From: Cephalotus follicularis
Lineage: Eukaryota > Streptophyta > Magnoliopsida > Oxalidales > Cephalotaceae
NCBI GenBank assembly: GCA_001972305.1
Contig: BDDD01001589.1
Coordinates: forward strand, 152,424 to 216,423
Length of the DNA: 64,000 bases
Direction of reading: 5' to 3'
Shown: piece by piece, positions 1 through 10,578 of the stretch
Layout: every line of letters begins with the position of its first letter
How positions within the stretch are numbered: position 1 is the first letter of the stretch
The notes under the pieces: generated by a model
Told to the model about the DNA's origin: nothing
The model's database searches: none
Seen by the model: only the letters and a program-made list of their open reading frames with translations
Program-made: the position numbers and the translations under genes

Positions 1-2
1 TA

Positions 3-593
3 GTTAAAGGACTACCTAAGATTAGCTTTGAAAAGGATAGAGTTTGCGATGCATGCCAATATGGTAAACAAACTAGAGCATCATTTCAAAGTAAGAACAT
101 TGTATCTACAACTAGGCCTTTGCAACTTTTACATCTAGACTTATTTGGACCAATAGATGTTAGAAGCCTAGGAGGCAAATCTTATGCCATGGTCATTGTA
201 GACGATTATTCAAGATATACATGGACTATTTTCCTAGCCCACAAAAGTGAATCTTTTAAAGAATTTTCAAATTTTTGTAAACTTGTTCAAAATGAAAAAG
301 ACACTTCAATTTCTAAAATTAGAAGTGATCATGGAAAAGAATTTGAAAATCATTTGTTTGAAAACTTTTGTAATGAAAATGGTTTTATACACGAGTTCTC
401 CACTCCTAGAACACCTCAACAAAATGGGGTTGTTGAAAGGAAGAATGGAACATTACAAGAAATGTGTAGAACACTTTTAAATGAAAATAATTTACCAAAA
501 TATTTTTGGGCGGAAGCAATAAAAACTTCATGTTATATCCTAAATCGAATATCAATTAGGCCAATTCTCAAAAAGACTCCATATGAGTTATGA
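3..593 (+). pseudogene. Sirevirus integrase segment of pol (5' truncated, ends at premature stop)
   Basis: This is integrase, which inserts the double-stranded cDNA into host DNA. The reading frame is open from the window edge. It begins in the pre-integrase zinc-binding region (CDAC at about residues 15-18) and runs into the rve catalytic core with HLDLFGP, VDDYSRYTW, the second acidic residue in RSDHGKEF and the Glu context PQQNGVVERKNGT, so the D,D,E triad is visible. The frame ends at TGA (591-593) after TPYEL. In the family the next residue is Trp, so TGG has become TGA. After the stop the same frame continues for 668 codons into RT, so this one base change is the only lesion seen in the visible pol. 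An ATG at 120 is internal and is not the true start. Confidence 0.88.
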
Positions 594-2597
594 AGGGGGA
601 GAAAGCCGAACATTAGTTATTTTCATACATTCGGTTGCAAGTGCTTTATCCACAATAATGGAAAAGAGCATCTTGGAAAATTCGACTCCAAAGTCGACGA
701 AGGTATATTTCTTGGTTATTCTTCTCATAGTAGGGCTTATAGATGCTTTAACAAAAGAACCTTACTTGTTGAAGAATTCATGCATGTTGTTTTTGATGAA
801 TCTAACCCTAAACTTCCAAAAGAAGTTATTGTTGATGATTATGTAGATTTCATTGAAAATGGTGTTAGAAAGATTAATCTAGATGAAGCCAAAAGGGAGG
901 AGTCCGCCATAGAAGAAACCCCTCAAGAAAGCTATCAAGAAGCTCTTCATGACAAAACCTTGAAGGTGGTAAGAGGACATCCTCATGAAGCTATTATAGG
1001 TAACCCTAGATTAGGTGTTTCTACTAGATCTAGCATTAATCATAATTATATTGCTTTCTTATCTAAAATTGAGCCTAAAAATATAAATGAGGCCGAAAAG
1101 GATGAAAATTGGATCAATGCCATGCAACAGGAATTGAATCAATTTGAAAGGAGTAAAGTATGGAACCTAGTACCTAGGCCTAGTAACCAAAACATAATAG
1201 GCACAAAATGGGTCTATAAGAACAAGGTAGATGACCAAGGTATAGTAATTAGGAACAAGGCTAGACTAGTTGCTAAGGGATATTCCCAAGAAGAGGGAAT
1301 CGACTTTGATGAGTCATATGCACACGTAGCTAGATTAGAATCTATACGCATGTTGCTTGCATATGCTTCTTTTAAGGATTTTACTCTTTTTCAAATGGAT
1401 GTAAAAAGTGCTTTTTTAAATGGGTTAATAAAGGAGGAAGTGTATGTGGAACAACCTCCCGGGTTTGAAAACCCTCATTTTCCCGACCATGTTTTTAAGC
1501 TTTCAAAGGCTTTATATGGCTTAAAACAAGCTCCAAGAGCTTGGTATGAAAAGTTTAGTGGATTTATACTTGAAAATGGTTTTAAAAGAGGCACCATTGA
1601 TATTACCCTTTTTACAAAAACTGTCAATAATGAAATTTTGATTGTTCAAGTATATGTAGATGATATTATTTTCGGTTCTACTAACAAGAACTTGTGCAAG
1701 AGTTTTGCTAAGATTATGCAGGTAAAATTTGAAATTAGCATGATGGGTGAGCTCAACTACTTCCTTGGACTTCAAGTCAAACAATTGGAGGAAGGAATCT
1801 TCATCAACCAATCAAAGTATGTCAAGGACCTACTTAAAAGATTCGGGATGGAGAATGTCAAAAAGAGCAAGACACCCATGAGCACGACTACAAAGCTTGA
1901 TAAGGATGAGCAAGGTAAGTCCATCGATCAAAAATTGTATAGAAGTATGATAGGATCGTTGCTTTATTTAACGGCAAGTAGTCCGGATATCTTGTTTAGT
2001 GTATGCTTGTGTGCTAGATTTCAAGCATGTCCAAAAGAATCTCATTTGCATGCCGTAAAATGCATCTTTAAGTATTTAGCATATACACCGTCCTTAGGAT
2101 TATGGTATCCTAGGAATTCATCCTTTGACCTACACACTTACTCCGATGCCGACTTCGGAGGATATAAAGTAGATAGAAAGAGTACAAGTGGCACATGTCA
2201 ATTTTTAGGCAATATGCTCATTTCTTGGTTTAGCAAGAAACAAAATTCGGTAGCTCTTTCGACTACCGAAGCCGAATATATTACAGCAAACAGTTGTTGC
2301 GCACAAAACATGTGGATGAAACAACAACTACTTGAATATGGGTTTAACTTTGTGAAAGTGCCAATTAGGTGTGATAACACTAGTGCAATATGCTTAGGAA
2401 AAAACCCAGTTCATCACTCTAGAACTAAGCACATTGACATTAGATATCACTTTATAAAAGATCACATAGAAAAGGGTGATATCGAATTAGTTTTCGTTCC
2501 GACCCGAGAACAAGTCGCGGACATATTCACCAAACCATTAGATGAACAAACCTTTTCAAAATTTAGGTTGGAATTAGGTTTGTGTGAAATTGAGTGA
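594..2597 (+). pseudogene. Sirevirus pol C-terminal part: integrase tail, reverse transcriptase, RNase H
   Basis: This continues the pol frame after the TGA at 591-593 and makes the cDNA copy of the element RNA. The first 60 codons are the integrase C-terminal region ([14 protein letters not shown]). RT follows, with [14 protein letters not shown], the palm motif [11 protein letters not shown] and the catalytic YVDD near 1650-1665, all intact. RNase H shows [17 protein letters not shown] and LSTTEAEY, ending with [11 protein letters not shown]. Small departures from consensus occur (for example SYAHVARL where most copies have FAPVARL). The frame ends normally at TGA before the extra ORF region. 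An ATG at 780 opens a 605-codon ORF but is internal. RT identity is certain; activity would need suppression of the upstream stop. Confidence 0.92.
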
Positions 2598-2972
2598 TTA
2601 ACATGTTTCTATGATTATTGTGAATATGTATGCTTGCTCAAAATGCTTAATTTCTCATTTATGCATCATTTGCATTCATCCTCGCGCATTTACGGAAAAC
2701 TGCAGAAAAATAGAGCAAAGCGCCGACTGTTGCTTTTAAAGCGTCAGCGCTTTAAAGCAAAATTAGGGTTCGAAATTGGAGAAATTGGTCTAAGCGCCGA
2801 CGCTTAACCCCAAACTGTCGACGCTTTAATCGCGTTTTAAGACAATAAGCGCCGTCTGCCAAGGGTTTTACGCACAAAACTTTAAACCCTAATCTCAAAA
2901 ACACATATCTCCGGCGATTTCTTGGCGATAATCACTCGAAAAACACTGTTTGACCTTCGTACTACATCAATA
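2598..2972 (+). repeat. Spacer after pol with clustered AGCG/GTCGACGC palindromic motifs
   Basis: This is non-coding sequence between pol and the extra ORF. From about 2710 to 2860 it holds repeated short motifs: AGCGCCGAC, AAAGCGTCAGCGCTTTAAAG (2737-2758, itself close to a perfect palindrome), AGCGCCGACGCTTAA and CTGTCGACGCTTTAA. The same motif family reappears in the 3' LTR of this element and in the LTR and leader of the copia element at 36656. The motif stands out as GC-rich islands in AT-rich sequence. Confidence 0.6.
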
Positions 2973-3863
2973 ATGACTAGAACCAAGAATCTTGAGGAAG
3001 GACAACGCTCCAAAGGAAAGAAGAAATCAGTTGGGAAAAAGGGCAAGGGGACAGCCACTACATCAGCTACTCCTGAGGTGATTCCATCTCTACCTAGGTA
3101 CCCAGAAGCTTATTTCAATAGAAAAATACTTGTAGGCAAAGTATTAGACTTTGATTTTTGCACTAGAGAAGGATTTCCCATTGTGGAATGGATTAGGTTT
3201 CAAGGTTTAGAACCTTTTTTCTCTCTAAATTTACCTAGATATCCAGAACTCATGAAAGAGTTCTATGTGCACATAATAGGTAGCTCTATGGATAGCTTAA
3301 CCACTACTGTCAAAAATAAGACAATTGATTTGGAATTAAGAAGACTAAACATTATCTTGAATGAACCAAACGGTGGTACTATGGGTTGGAATCAAAGGTC
3401 TTGGGTGACTAGTTCAGATTTTGATAAACAAGACTGTGTGCGTGTGTTATTTGGTGAGAACGCTGATCCTGTTCAGCGAATGTATACTAGGAACCTCCCC
3501 TTGGATTATAGATTCCTACACCGTGCGGTATGTACGCACATTCTACCAAAAGCAGGTGGGTTCGATGAGGTGACCCACATGGAAGCCTACACGATGTATC
3601 ATTTCATCACTGGCCGTAGAATCAATGTTCTCTTCCTAATGATCAATCACATGAATTCAATTCACGACCGAGAGAACGCGAGATTAGGTTATAGCAATAT
3701 AATAACCAAGATTCTCCAATATTTCCATATCGACCTTACTGGAGAAGTACACCATGATCTCCAAAGTGCTGACAAGCTTGGGAAAGGAACCCTTGGATGG
3801 GGTTCAAAAAGCACAAGAGGCTCGGTACGTGGATTCCAAGAGACGAGGACTCCAATCGTGTAG
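2973..3863 (+). CDS. Extra Sirevirus ORF, plant-transposon-domain protein, part 1
   Basis: This ORF lies between pol and the 3' LTR, where Sireviruses often carry an env-like or other additional gene. The protein has a basic N-terminus rich in Lys (about residues 1-35, KGKKKSVGKKGKG, possible nuclear or nucleic-acid-binding signal). A globular part follows with FDFCTREGFPIVEWIRFQGL, LELRRLNIILNEPN and HILPKAGGFDEVTHMEAY. I recognise this as the 'putative plant transposon protein' type domain common in plant repeat annotations (tentative, from memory of the family). No signal peptide or membrane segment is visible, so an envelope role is not supported. I chose the start at 2973 because MTRTK begins the basic tail; an in-frame ATG also exists at 2922. 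The frame is lost near 3793-3800, and the protein continues in another frame from 3797. Confidence 0.6.
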   Translation: MTRTKNLEEGQRSKGKKKSVGKKGKGTATTSATPEVIPSLPRYPEAYFNRKILVGKVLDFDFCTREGFPIVEWIRFQGLEPFFSLNLPRYPELMKEFYVHIIGSSMDSLTTTVKNKTIDLELRRLNIILNEPNGGTMGWNQRSWVTSSDFDKQDCVRVLFGENADPVQRMYTRNLPLDYRFLHRAVCTHILPKAGGFDEVTHMEAYTMYHFITGRRINVLFLMINHMNSIHDRENARLGYSNIITKILQYFHIDLTGEVHHDLQSADKLGKGTLGWGSKSTRGSVRGFQETRTPIV

Positions 3864-4219
3864 TGGAAGAGGAAGGAGAAGCTGAGATAGGGGAAGTAGC
3901 TGAAAACATACCTCTACAGATCGAACCTCAAGCTGAACCAATCCCGGATGTCCATCTTCCAAGGAATAGGCTAGATGAGATATTTGATGCTATCAAAGGG
4001 CTACAGAAAAGTGTTGAGGAGATGAAGACGAATATGCAGTCCGTGAAGAGGCGTCAGAAGAGAATCGCAAAAAAGTTTGCTGACACAGGCATTATCGAAT
4101 ATGGAGGACTCATCTCTTCATCCTCTAGCCACGACGACAATCCCCCGGATGATGCTGCAACCGACGATATGGAGGGAGAGGTCGGAGGTGACGATGAGGG
4201 CACTCACATGGACGAATGA
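3797..4219 (+). CDS. Extra Sirevirus ORF, part 2 (frameshifted continuation, acidic coiled-coil tail)
   Basis: This overlaps the end of the preceding ORF in a different frame and gives it a plausible C-terminus, so a single small indel near 3793-3800 probably split one gene. The segment opens with KKHKRLGTWIPRDEDSNRV, which reads naturally after the globular part. A helical stretch with coiled-coil character follows (LDEIFDAIKGLQKSVEEMKTNM), then a basic patch (VKRRQKRIAKK) and a very acidic tail (DDNPPDDAATDDMEGEVGGDDEG). It ends at TGA. Function is unknown. Position and orientation fit expression from the same LTR, perhaps by a spliced RNA; no splice site was established. Confidence 0.55.
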   Translation: MGFKKHKRLGTWIPRDEDSNRVVEEEGEAEIGEVAENIPLQIEPQAEPIPDVHLPRNRLDEIFDAIKGLQKSVEEMKTNMQSVKRRQKRIAKKFADTGIIEYGGLISSSSSHDDNPPDDAATDDMEGEVGGDDEGTHMDE

Positions 4220-4882
4220 GCATATGCATCTCATTCTCATCTGTATTTTCTGTTGTTCTTCGCTATGGACTTGTAATTTGATTTGCAGCTTGTAACTTGA
4301 CAGTTCTATTGTGTAATGACAATGTTTTGTTTTAATGAGTATTGGTTTAAAGATTATGGAGTTGGATTGATTGGTAATTTGCAGCTTGATATATGAAATG
4401 AATGTGCAGAACATATGTTGGTGTTCTAGCTTTGAAATATTTGATTTTTGGTATGTTTGGTTTAGTAGGATGTTCAATTGTGGACTATGCATTGTCTTGA
4501 TCTTAATATGCACAGGTTTAAATATTATGGATAATTGTTTTTGCAGCATGTTTTCACCATTTTTGGATATAGCTTTTTAATTCCTTTTTGAGATGATAAC
4601 AAAAAGGGGGAGAAAATTGTAAGTTTTTGGGAGAAAATTGAGAAAAATTGTGGAAGATAGCATAATAATGCATAAGGGAATTAATGACAAGGTAAAACAC
4701 CCCTTATGTGACTAAGGGGGAGGTAATAAAATCAGGGGGAGCAAATGCCTTTGTGCACTTAACAAGTTCCAAAATTTTACTTCCAAAATTTTACATTTGT
4801 ACTTTATGTGTTAATGTTTTTAACTTAACGATTATTATGCTTAAAAAGAAACAAATTTTGTCATCATCAAAAAGGGGGAGAT
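4220..4882 (+). promoter_or_regulatory. Sirevirus 3' non-coding region with multiple polypurine tracts
   Basis: This stretch has no gene. It holds repeated purine tracts of the plus-strand primer type: AAAAAGGGGGAGAAAA at 4601-4616, AAGGGGGAGG at 4714-4723, AGGGGGAGCA at 4734-4743 and CAAAAAGGGGGAGAT at 4868-4882, directly before the LTR. Only the last is in the position required to prime plus-strand DNA synthesis. Multiple tracts of this form are a published Sirevirus signature. Confidence 0.85.
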
Positions 4883-6015
4883 TGTTAACATTTATGTCTC
4901 AATCCTAAGTTTTGATGATAACATATTTGTGTTTAACAAAGTTTCTTGATGTGCAAGAAAGCCATGAAGTGAGCAAAACAGCAAGAATTCTGCAAATACA
5001 GGTCAGACCGTCGACGCCCAAGGTTGAAGCATCAGCGCTTTAGTAGGCAGTCGAGACAAGAGCCTAAGCGTCTACCGGTGAAGCGTTTGGAGAAATGGAA
5101 GAAACACTCAAACCGTCGACGCCCAGATTCAAGCGTCTGCGCTTTGAGGTACTAAGCGTCTGCTCTTTGTGCAAAGCGTCTGCCGTCTAAACCAGTGAGC
5201 ACAATTGGAATTAAAACTGGCCTAACCGTCGACGCCCACGCCTAAGCGTCAGCGCTTTGAGGTGCCGGTCGACTCCAACGTTTTGAACGCCTGCGCTTTG
5301 AGCTGATAATTTGAATTTGAGATCCCTAACGGTCACATGACCGTCGACGCTTTAAAGGTGACAGTCGACGCTTTAGTCGGCTGGAACAGTTTCTGACAGA
5401 GTTTTAGTGGACATTTCATTATGGAATCAATCCCAACAACTCCCAACGGATCTATGAGGCAAGAAGATATATATACACGAATGTTTTGAAGAAAAAGAAG
5501 AAGAACAACACAAGCAATACACAATACAAAGATAATTCAAAGAAAATCATAACTCCAAGCATTCAAATCAAAAAGGCTTATCTAAAAGCTTTATCTTACA
5601 TTTTAAGCCATTGTTGTTCTTACTTTGTTTGAGCGAATTTATCTTGTAAAATCCAACCTTGTGAGAGGTTTAGATCAAAACACTACTTCATCTATCTTGA
5701 TTGTAATAGGGAAGTGAACCCTAGTGAATTTGGGGAGTGAACCCAAGAGAATTGTAAGTGATTGAGGTCAATCACTAAGGTGTACCGAATAGCACCCGGA
5801 ATTGTATTCGGAGAACTAGTGGAAACTCAAGGAGATCCTTGGGAAAAGTGGACGTAGGCAAGAGTTACGCCGAACCACTCTAAACTAGTGTTTGCAATCT
5901 CTCTAACTCTCTCTCTTTTTATTGTTGGTTAAATTGCTATTGCTTAGTTTTGTTGTTCATTGTTTTAACTTGCGAAAAAGTTTAGATAATTTTTAGAAAC
6001 TACAATTCACCCCCC
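4883..6015 (+). repeat. Sirevirus 3' LTR (3' end probably truncated)
   Basis: It starts TGTTAACA immediately after the polypurine tract. A TATA-like ATATATATAC lies at 5468-5478, preceding GAAGAAAAAGAAGAAG, consistent with the U3/R border. The end shows the Sirevirus CACCCCCC motif (6008-6015) and then passes abruptly into a tandem repeat without the usual last bases and terminal CA. The 5' LTR is outside the window, so no pairwise comparison is possible. Confidence 0.82.
5005..5380 (+). repeat. Cluster of GTCGACGC / AAGCGTCNGCGCTTT motifs in Sirevirus LTR U3
   Basis: At least ten short related motifs lie upstream of the LTR TATA-like site: CCGTCGACGCCC at about 5008, 5112 and 5226, AAGCGTC/GCGCTTT pairs at about 5145, 5250 and 5290, and GTCGACGCTTTA twice at 5341-5375. 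Adjacent copies alternate in orientation so that AAGCGTC and GACGCTT form imperfect palindromes. The promoter-proximal position suggests a regulatory role, which is inference. Confidence 0.65.
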
Positions 6016-6781
6016 TAAGAATAAAAGTTGCATGGCACTAAGGTCACCATTCATGCAAACTAGGGTTTATATGGCACCAATCCTTACATGTAATTTTCTT
6101 TGCATGTAAATAAATGATCATGAGAAGGGAATTAGGGCATAATGGCCGGCCATAAAAGAGAGTGAGGATAGGGTTTTAAATTTTTAATCTTTATTTATGC
6201 CATATGTAGCATGTAACTTTTTAAGAATTTGAATTCCTATGTTCTTAGATTTATCAGATTCTACTGTTTGTGTAGATTGTTGATTTGTTTCAGTTGTGTT
6301 TTATAAGATTAATCATTTACATTAAGAATAAAAGTTGCATGGCACTAAGGTCACCATTCATGCAAACTAGGGTTTATATGGCACTAACCTTTACATGTAA
6401 TTTTCTTTGCATGTAAATAAATGAACGTGAGAAGGGAATTAGGGCATAATGGCCGGCCATAAAAGAGAGTGAGGATAGGGTTTTAAATTTTTAATATTTA
6501 TTTATGCCATATGTAGCATGTAACTTTTTAAGAATTTGATTTCCTGTGTTCTTAGATTTATCAGATTCTACTGTTTGTGCAGATTGTTGATTTGTTTCAG
6601 CTGTGTTTTATAAGATTAATCATTTACAATTCATGCAAACTAGGGTTTATATAGCACCAACCCTTACATGTAATTTTCTTTGCATGTAAATAAATGAACA
6701 TAAGAAGGGAATTAGGGCATAATGGCCGGCCATAAAAGAGAGTGGGGATAGGGTTTTAAATTTTTTATCTTTATTTATGCC
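6016..6781 (+). repeat. 307-bp tandem repeat, 2.5 copies
   Basis: Unit 1 begins TAAGAATAAAAGTTGCATGG at 6016 and unit 2 at 6323 (period 307). Unit 3 lacks the first 34 or so bases, starts near 6629 and ends at 6781 where an LTR-like block begins. Each unit contains the palindromic core ATGGCCGGCCAT and the phrase AACTAGGGTTTATA. A similar ATGGCCGGCCATAAA string occurs in the LTR of the copia element at 47407 (near 57451), so the unit may derive from a related LTR. Units differ by few substitutions, suggesting recent duplication. No ORF is supported. Confidence 0.8.
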
Positions 6782-6782
6782 A

Positions 6783-8642
6783 TGGGTCTACTAGGTAAGG
6801 TTGATGCCTGGGCCCCGTCGGGCCGAACGTCCAGCAGAAATAGTGGCAATGACACCATCGTGTCAAAGCATCAGCAGAAAAGTCATACACGTGTAGACAA
6901 GCCTCTCATGGGCATGAGATATGTAACCAAATACAATACTGAGATCACCATGCATCTAAACATATTTAACAGATTCAGCAGATACAAAAAATTATCCATG
7001 TCTCTAAATATATTTTTAAACATATTTCAAACAGACTTCAACAGATTCAAACAGATACATAATTCATTTTCTTATCAAATACAAATATATCTGAAAATAG
7101 CATCATACTATGACTATCATCGTGCGAGCATTTGAAAAACCAATAAAAGAATGTTTCAGACATTAAAACTTTAAAAGATTTCAGAAATAGAGTAATCTAA
7201 AATCATTCAGATACATAAATACTTAAGCGAAAACGTTCAAACATTCAAACCAATTTAAAGAACTTCAGAGTAAAAAGGTTAAAGAAAGCGTTCCACTCAC
7301 AGAACAGACGAGCAAGCCACACAACTGGTCGCCTCCATGGCCGACCTCAACAGCAGGATCCTCTGCCAACAGACAGACAGACAGACAGAAAACATAATAT
7401 CAGACTTAAACACGTACCAAGACGTGAAATGCTTTATGCAATGAAATACGTACAGATGTCAGAAAACTATAACCGATCAATACGGTCAATAGCAACATAA
7501 GTTTGATTATTAAAAACATCGTTTAAACCATTAATTAAACACTCTTTCGAAATCATTTAAAGCAAGTCCAAGTGGTTGTCCAGGTTATCCAAATTTCGAG
7601 TCGATTACACAATTCAAGTTCATATACCACAGAAACAGATGCAGAACTACAAAATTCTACAGAAAACAGAACTAACGGAACATAGTTCAGAATTTACAGA
7701 AAGTCAACGAAACGAAGCAAGGAGCCGAAATCTCAGAACGGAACGGATCACACCTACACGGAAAACGGAGTCAGAAAGTTTTCAAAAACGGGTCGTCGGT
7801 GCCTGCCAGCCAAGCGCAGCAGGCTGTCAGCCGCAGAGGTCGCATCTGGTGCGCTGGAGGACAGAGAACACGGATCATAGGGGCGTTGGTCACGGCGTCG
7901 CTGCATCTGGCCGAAAAGAATGCATTTGACCGCGGTTGACTTCGCTGTTGATCTGCGTTGCCGACGTCGTCACAGGTCGAGGCTGGTCGCGTTCGAACCG
8001 CCATGATGCCAGGAGTCCGAATATGGGCTCGCCTTGCCGTGACGGTCACCGGAGACGACGGATCGACGCAAAACAGAGGCGGAGAGAGAAGAGCTTCGCG
8101 TGCGCAAACGGCGGGGTTACCGGCGTCGAGGCTGGGCACGGTGTGCTCGGGAGACAGAGGCGGTCACGCCGGTACCTTCCCCGGCATCAGATCGGCAGTA
8201 ACGCCTGCGGTAGAGGCAGAAACAGTGAGAGAACGGGAGAGAGGAGAGAGAAGATGAGAGAGATGAGAGAGAAAACCAAAATGAAGAAAAATTGGCATTT
8301 CCCCATATATATATATTCAATCACAACAGATTCGGTTTTTGTCCAGAATTTAACCAATACTGACAGAAATTGGATATTTAGGACATACCACTTGACTTAT
8401 TTTCTGAATTCAGCAGTCATTTCAGTAAAACATCATTTAATTTTACAGCAAAAAAACTAATTTTTTATGCAGAAAAACCATCATAATGAAATCACATTAG
8501 TAAAAATTTTATTAATGTCGTGATGCATATGTCATGAATACCAGAAAAATAGACTAACAGCTAGACAGACAGACAGAAAGCCACGTAGGCTCTGGGACAC
8601 GGATGTCACATACATATTGGTATGTGAGTAAGTGGGGTCACA
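6783..8642 (-). mobile_element. LTR-like block, minus orientation (probable solo or partial gypsy LTR)
   Basis: Read on the minus strand, this block starts TGTGACCCCAC at 8642 and has an AT-rich U3. A TATA run (ATATATATATATGGGG, 8304-8319) is followed by a CT-rich initiator-like tract (8225-8275), then a GC-rich downstream part. It ends near 6783 in CA. That is the usual architecture of a long gypsy LTR. No internal coding region, primer site or matching target duplication was found at either end, so solo LTR versus truncated element is open. GC-rich ORFs around 7576-8460 are by-products of this composition. Confidence 0.5.
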
Positions 8643-10047
8643 AGTAAATTGATAAAATCTTATTTATGATGTTTTGAAAATATCAATTGACTTTTTTTAA
8701 AATATTAGTTGTGATTTTTATAAAATTACAAATGTGATTTTGACATCTCATTTATGATTTCACTTGCTCATAAAAGATATATAAGCAACTCTTCACATCC
8801 ATTAATATATATATATAACACAAATTGTGTTTTATGTTTATACTTATAAATTATATTTTTAAATTCAACAGGTGACGTATATATTATATTTATATAAATA
8901 ATTTGTATCAGTTTTCTTTTGTCAATTAGATATCTCTCAATTTTATTCTTTTTTGTAAATAAAAAGATTATATAACGGTTAAAATTTTCAAATGTTAATA
9001 AAATAATTAAAGATTTTTCAATAAATTTTAAAATTAACATACACGGTTGATACACGTAAACATATGCTTTACTTGTATACATGTACAACAAGTTCAAGCT
9101 TTATCGTCTCTTCCTTTACAGATTCCAACATATCTAAAGTAGGTAAGTTCCAACAAATGGTTAACGTTCTGGTCCAACAAAATTTGCTTGATTGTTGGCA
9201 GCTGTTTCTTATTCATTTTTTCTTTTTGATTATTGAATTCAATTTGGTTCAAGTAAGCATAAATACAAGCTTTTTGGAATAAAAACCATGCAGCGGCGCT
9301 GTCATCAATTTGGCTCGAAGTGTCGGGTTCCTCTTACCTCGTTTAATATTGTTTTTGGTTTATTAAAAGTATTTTTTAGACCAAAAAAACAATAATATTT
9401 AGTATTTTATAAAAACCTACTTAACTGAATTTAGATAAAAATATTTATAAATTTTGCCTACAAAAAACCACTTTTCTACCTAACCTAAATATATTGGTTA
9501 GAAAAAGTGTTTTTTCTTGAATATACATTTATATGTCTTTAATGTAAGAGTTTGAGACCAAACACATATTCACTATTTTTAATCTTAGAAATACTTTCGG
9601 TAGTTGATTTTATCAAAAAATTTTAACTTTGTCAAAATACTTTTACAGTATTTTTATAAAACACATAATAACAAATCTTTTGTTTCGTCAATAATATAAT
9701 ATTATTGGGTAGCTGTTACTTTAGTATTGTCAAAATTAGATTTGCATTAAGAAGGATAGATTTATTAATCAAATTCCTCAGCTCAATTAAGTAGTAGGCT
9801 AGGTAGTAACTAGAAATTATTTCCATTAAGTTAGTTACCCATTCTTGTAATAAACTCGAACACTACATATAATTTATTGTTTTGCTTTCTCTTTTTGGAA
9901 AAAAAAAATGACTTATCACTATTTGGATCTTAATTGGAAGTGCATTATTGAATATCATCCATACCGGCCACAGTTCCAACACAAACCGTCTATGGAAGTC
10001 AACCTTTTTACCCAAAGCATTTAACAGTTTGCTAGCTAGCTAATACC

Positions 10048-10578
10048 CTACAACAAAACAGTAATATCGATCCAAAAGTGATCGAGAAAGTTATGCATGC
10101 AAGTTGTCAAATATTTGCATTGTGCACATAAGTACATATATGATTCGGGAGGAGCCAATAATGGAACAAAGCCATTATTTGATTGCTTCTCTTTGAATGG
10201 AGGAGGGCTCTCTTTGAATGGAGGAGGGCTAAGTTTCACAAATGTTCCAAAACTCTGATTGTAAGAGAACTTATTTTTTGGCTTAGGAACAAAAGGAATT
10301 TCCTTATCCATTGAAAAAAATGCTTTCAAAAGGCAATGTCGAGTCATTTTCAGTCTTAACAACATGTCTTCTAAGTACTTGGAGAGCTGGATCCCCCGCC
10401 CTCCACAAAATTTTGGCGACCCCACAAACAAAATTTGGAGCTGAGTAGCTTTCAATGTGAAAGGGAGGTTTCTATTTGAAAAATGGAAATATTTTCTCAA
10501 CATTTTAAGCCTTAAAAAGAAGTCTATAAGAGGCATTCTTGAGTGCTTATTGTTAGAGTCATTAATTATTGAGAACAT
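10048..10578 (-). CDS. Unrecognised ORF, 176 codons, doubtful
   Basis: This is the longest open frame in the AT-rich spacer, and I do not recognise it. Its predicted protein is basic and contains a perfectly repeated seven-residue unit, SPPPFKE twice, from a 21-bp direct duplication at about 10188-10229 that preserves the frame. A CxxC pair (CAQC) and a further Cys near the C-terminus are too little to claim a zinc site. There is no clear promoter or homologous neighbour. It could be a fragment of a broken gene or chance. The frame-preserving duplication is the only hint of selection. Confidence 0.2.
   Translation of the reverse strand: MFSIINDSNNKHSRMPLIDFFLRLKMLRKYFHFSNRNLPFTLKATQLQILFVGSPKFCGGRGIQLSKYLEDMLLRLKMTRHCLLKAFFSMDKEIPFVPKPKNKFSYNQSFGTFVKLSPPPFKESPPPFKEKQSNNGFVPLLAPPESYMYLCAQCKYLTTCMHNFLDHFWIDITVLL

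Larger units (their letters stand above)
1..6015 (+). mobile_element. Ty1/copia Sirevirus, 3' portion (5' end outside window)
   Basis: This is the 3' two thirds of a Sirevirus. The order is integrase, reverse transcriptase, RNase H, an extra ORF, a non-coding stretch with several polypurine tracts, and the 3' LTR. Integrase before RT defines Ty1/copia. The Sirevirus assignment rests on repeated AAAGGGGGAG tracts before the LTR, the terminal CACCCCCC motif near the LTR end, and an additional ORF between pol and LTR; these are established hallmarks of that genus. The 5' LTR, gag, protease and first part of integrase lie left of the window, so the target duplication cannot be checked. Pol has only one premature stop, which suggests a fairly young copy. 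The LTR appears to stop a few tens of bases before a normal Sirevirus LTR end, directly against a tandem repeat. Confidence 0.9.

Noticed and set aside
7576..8460. Several GC-rich overlapping ORFs on both strands
   Set aside because: They lie in the GC-rich half of an LTR-like block, overlap in all frames and match no recognised domain.
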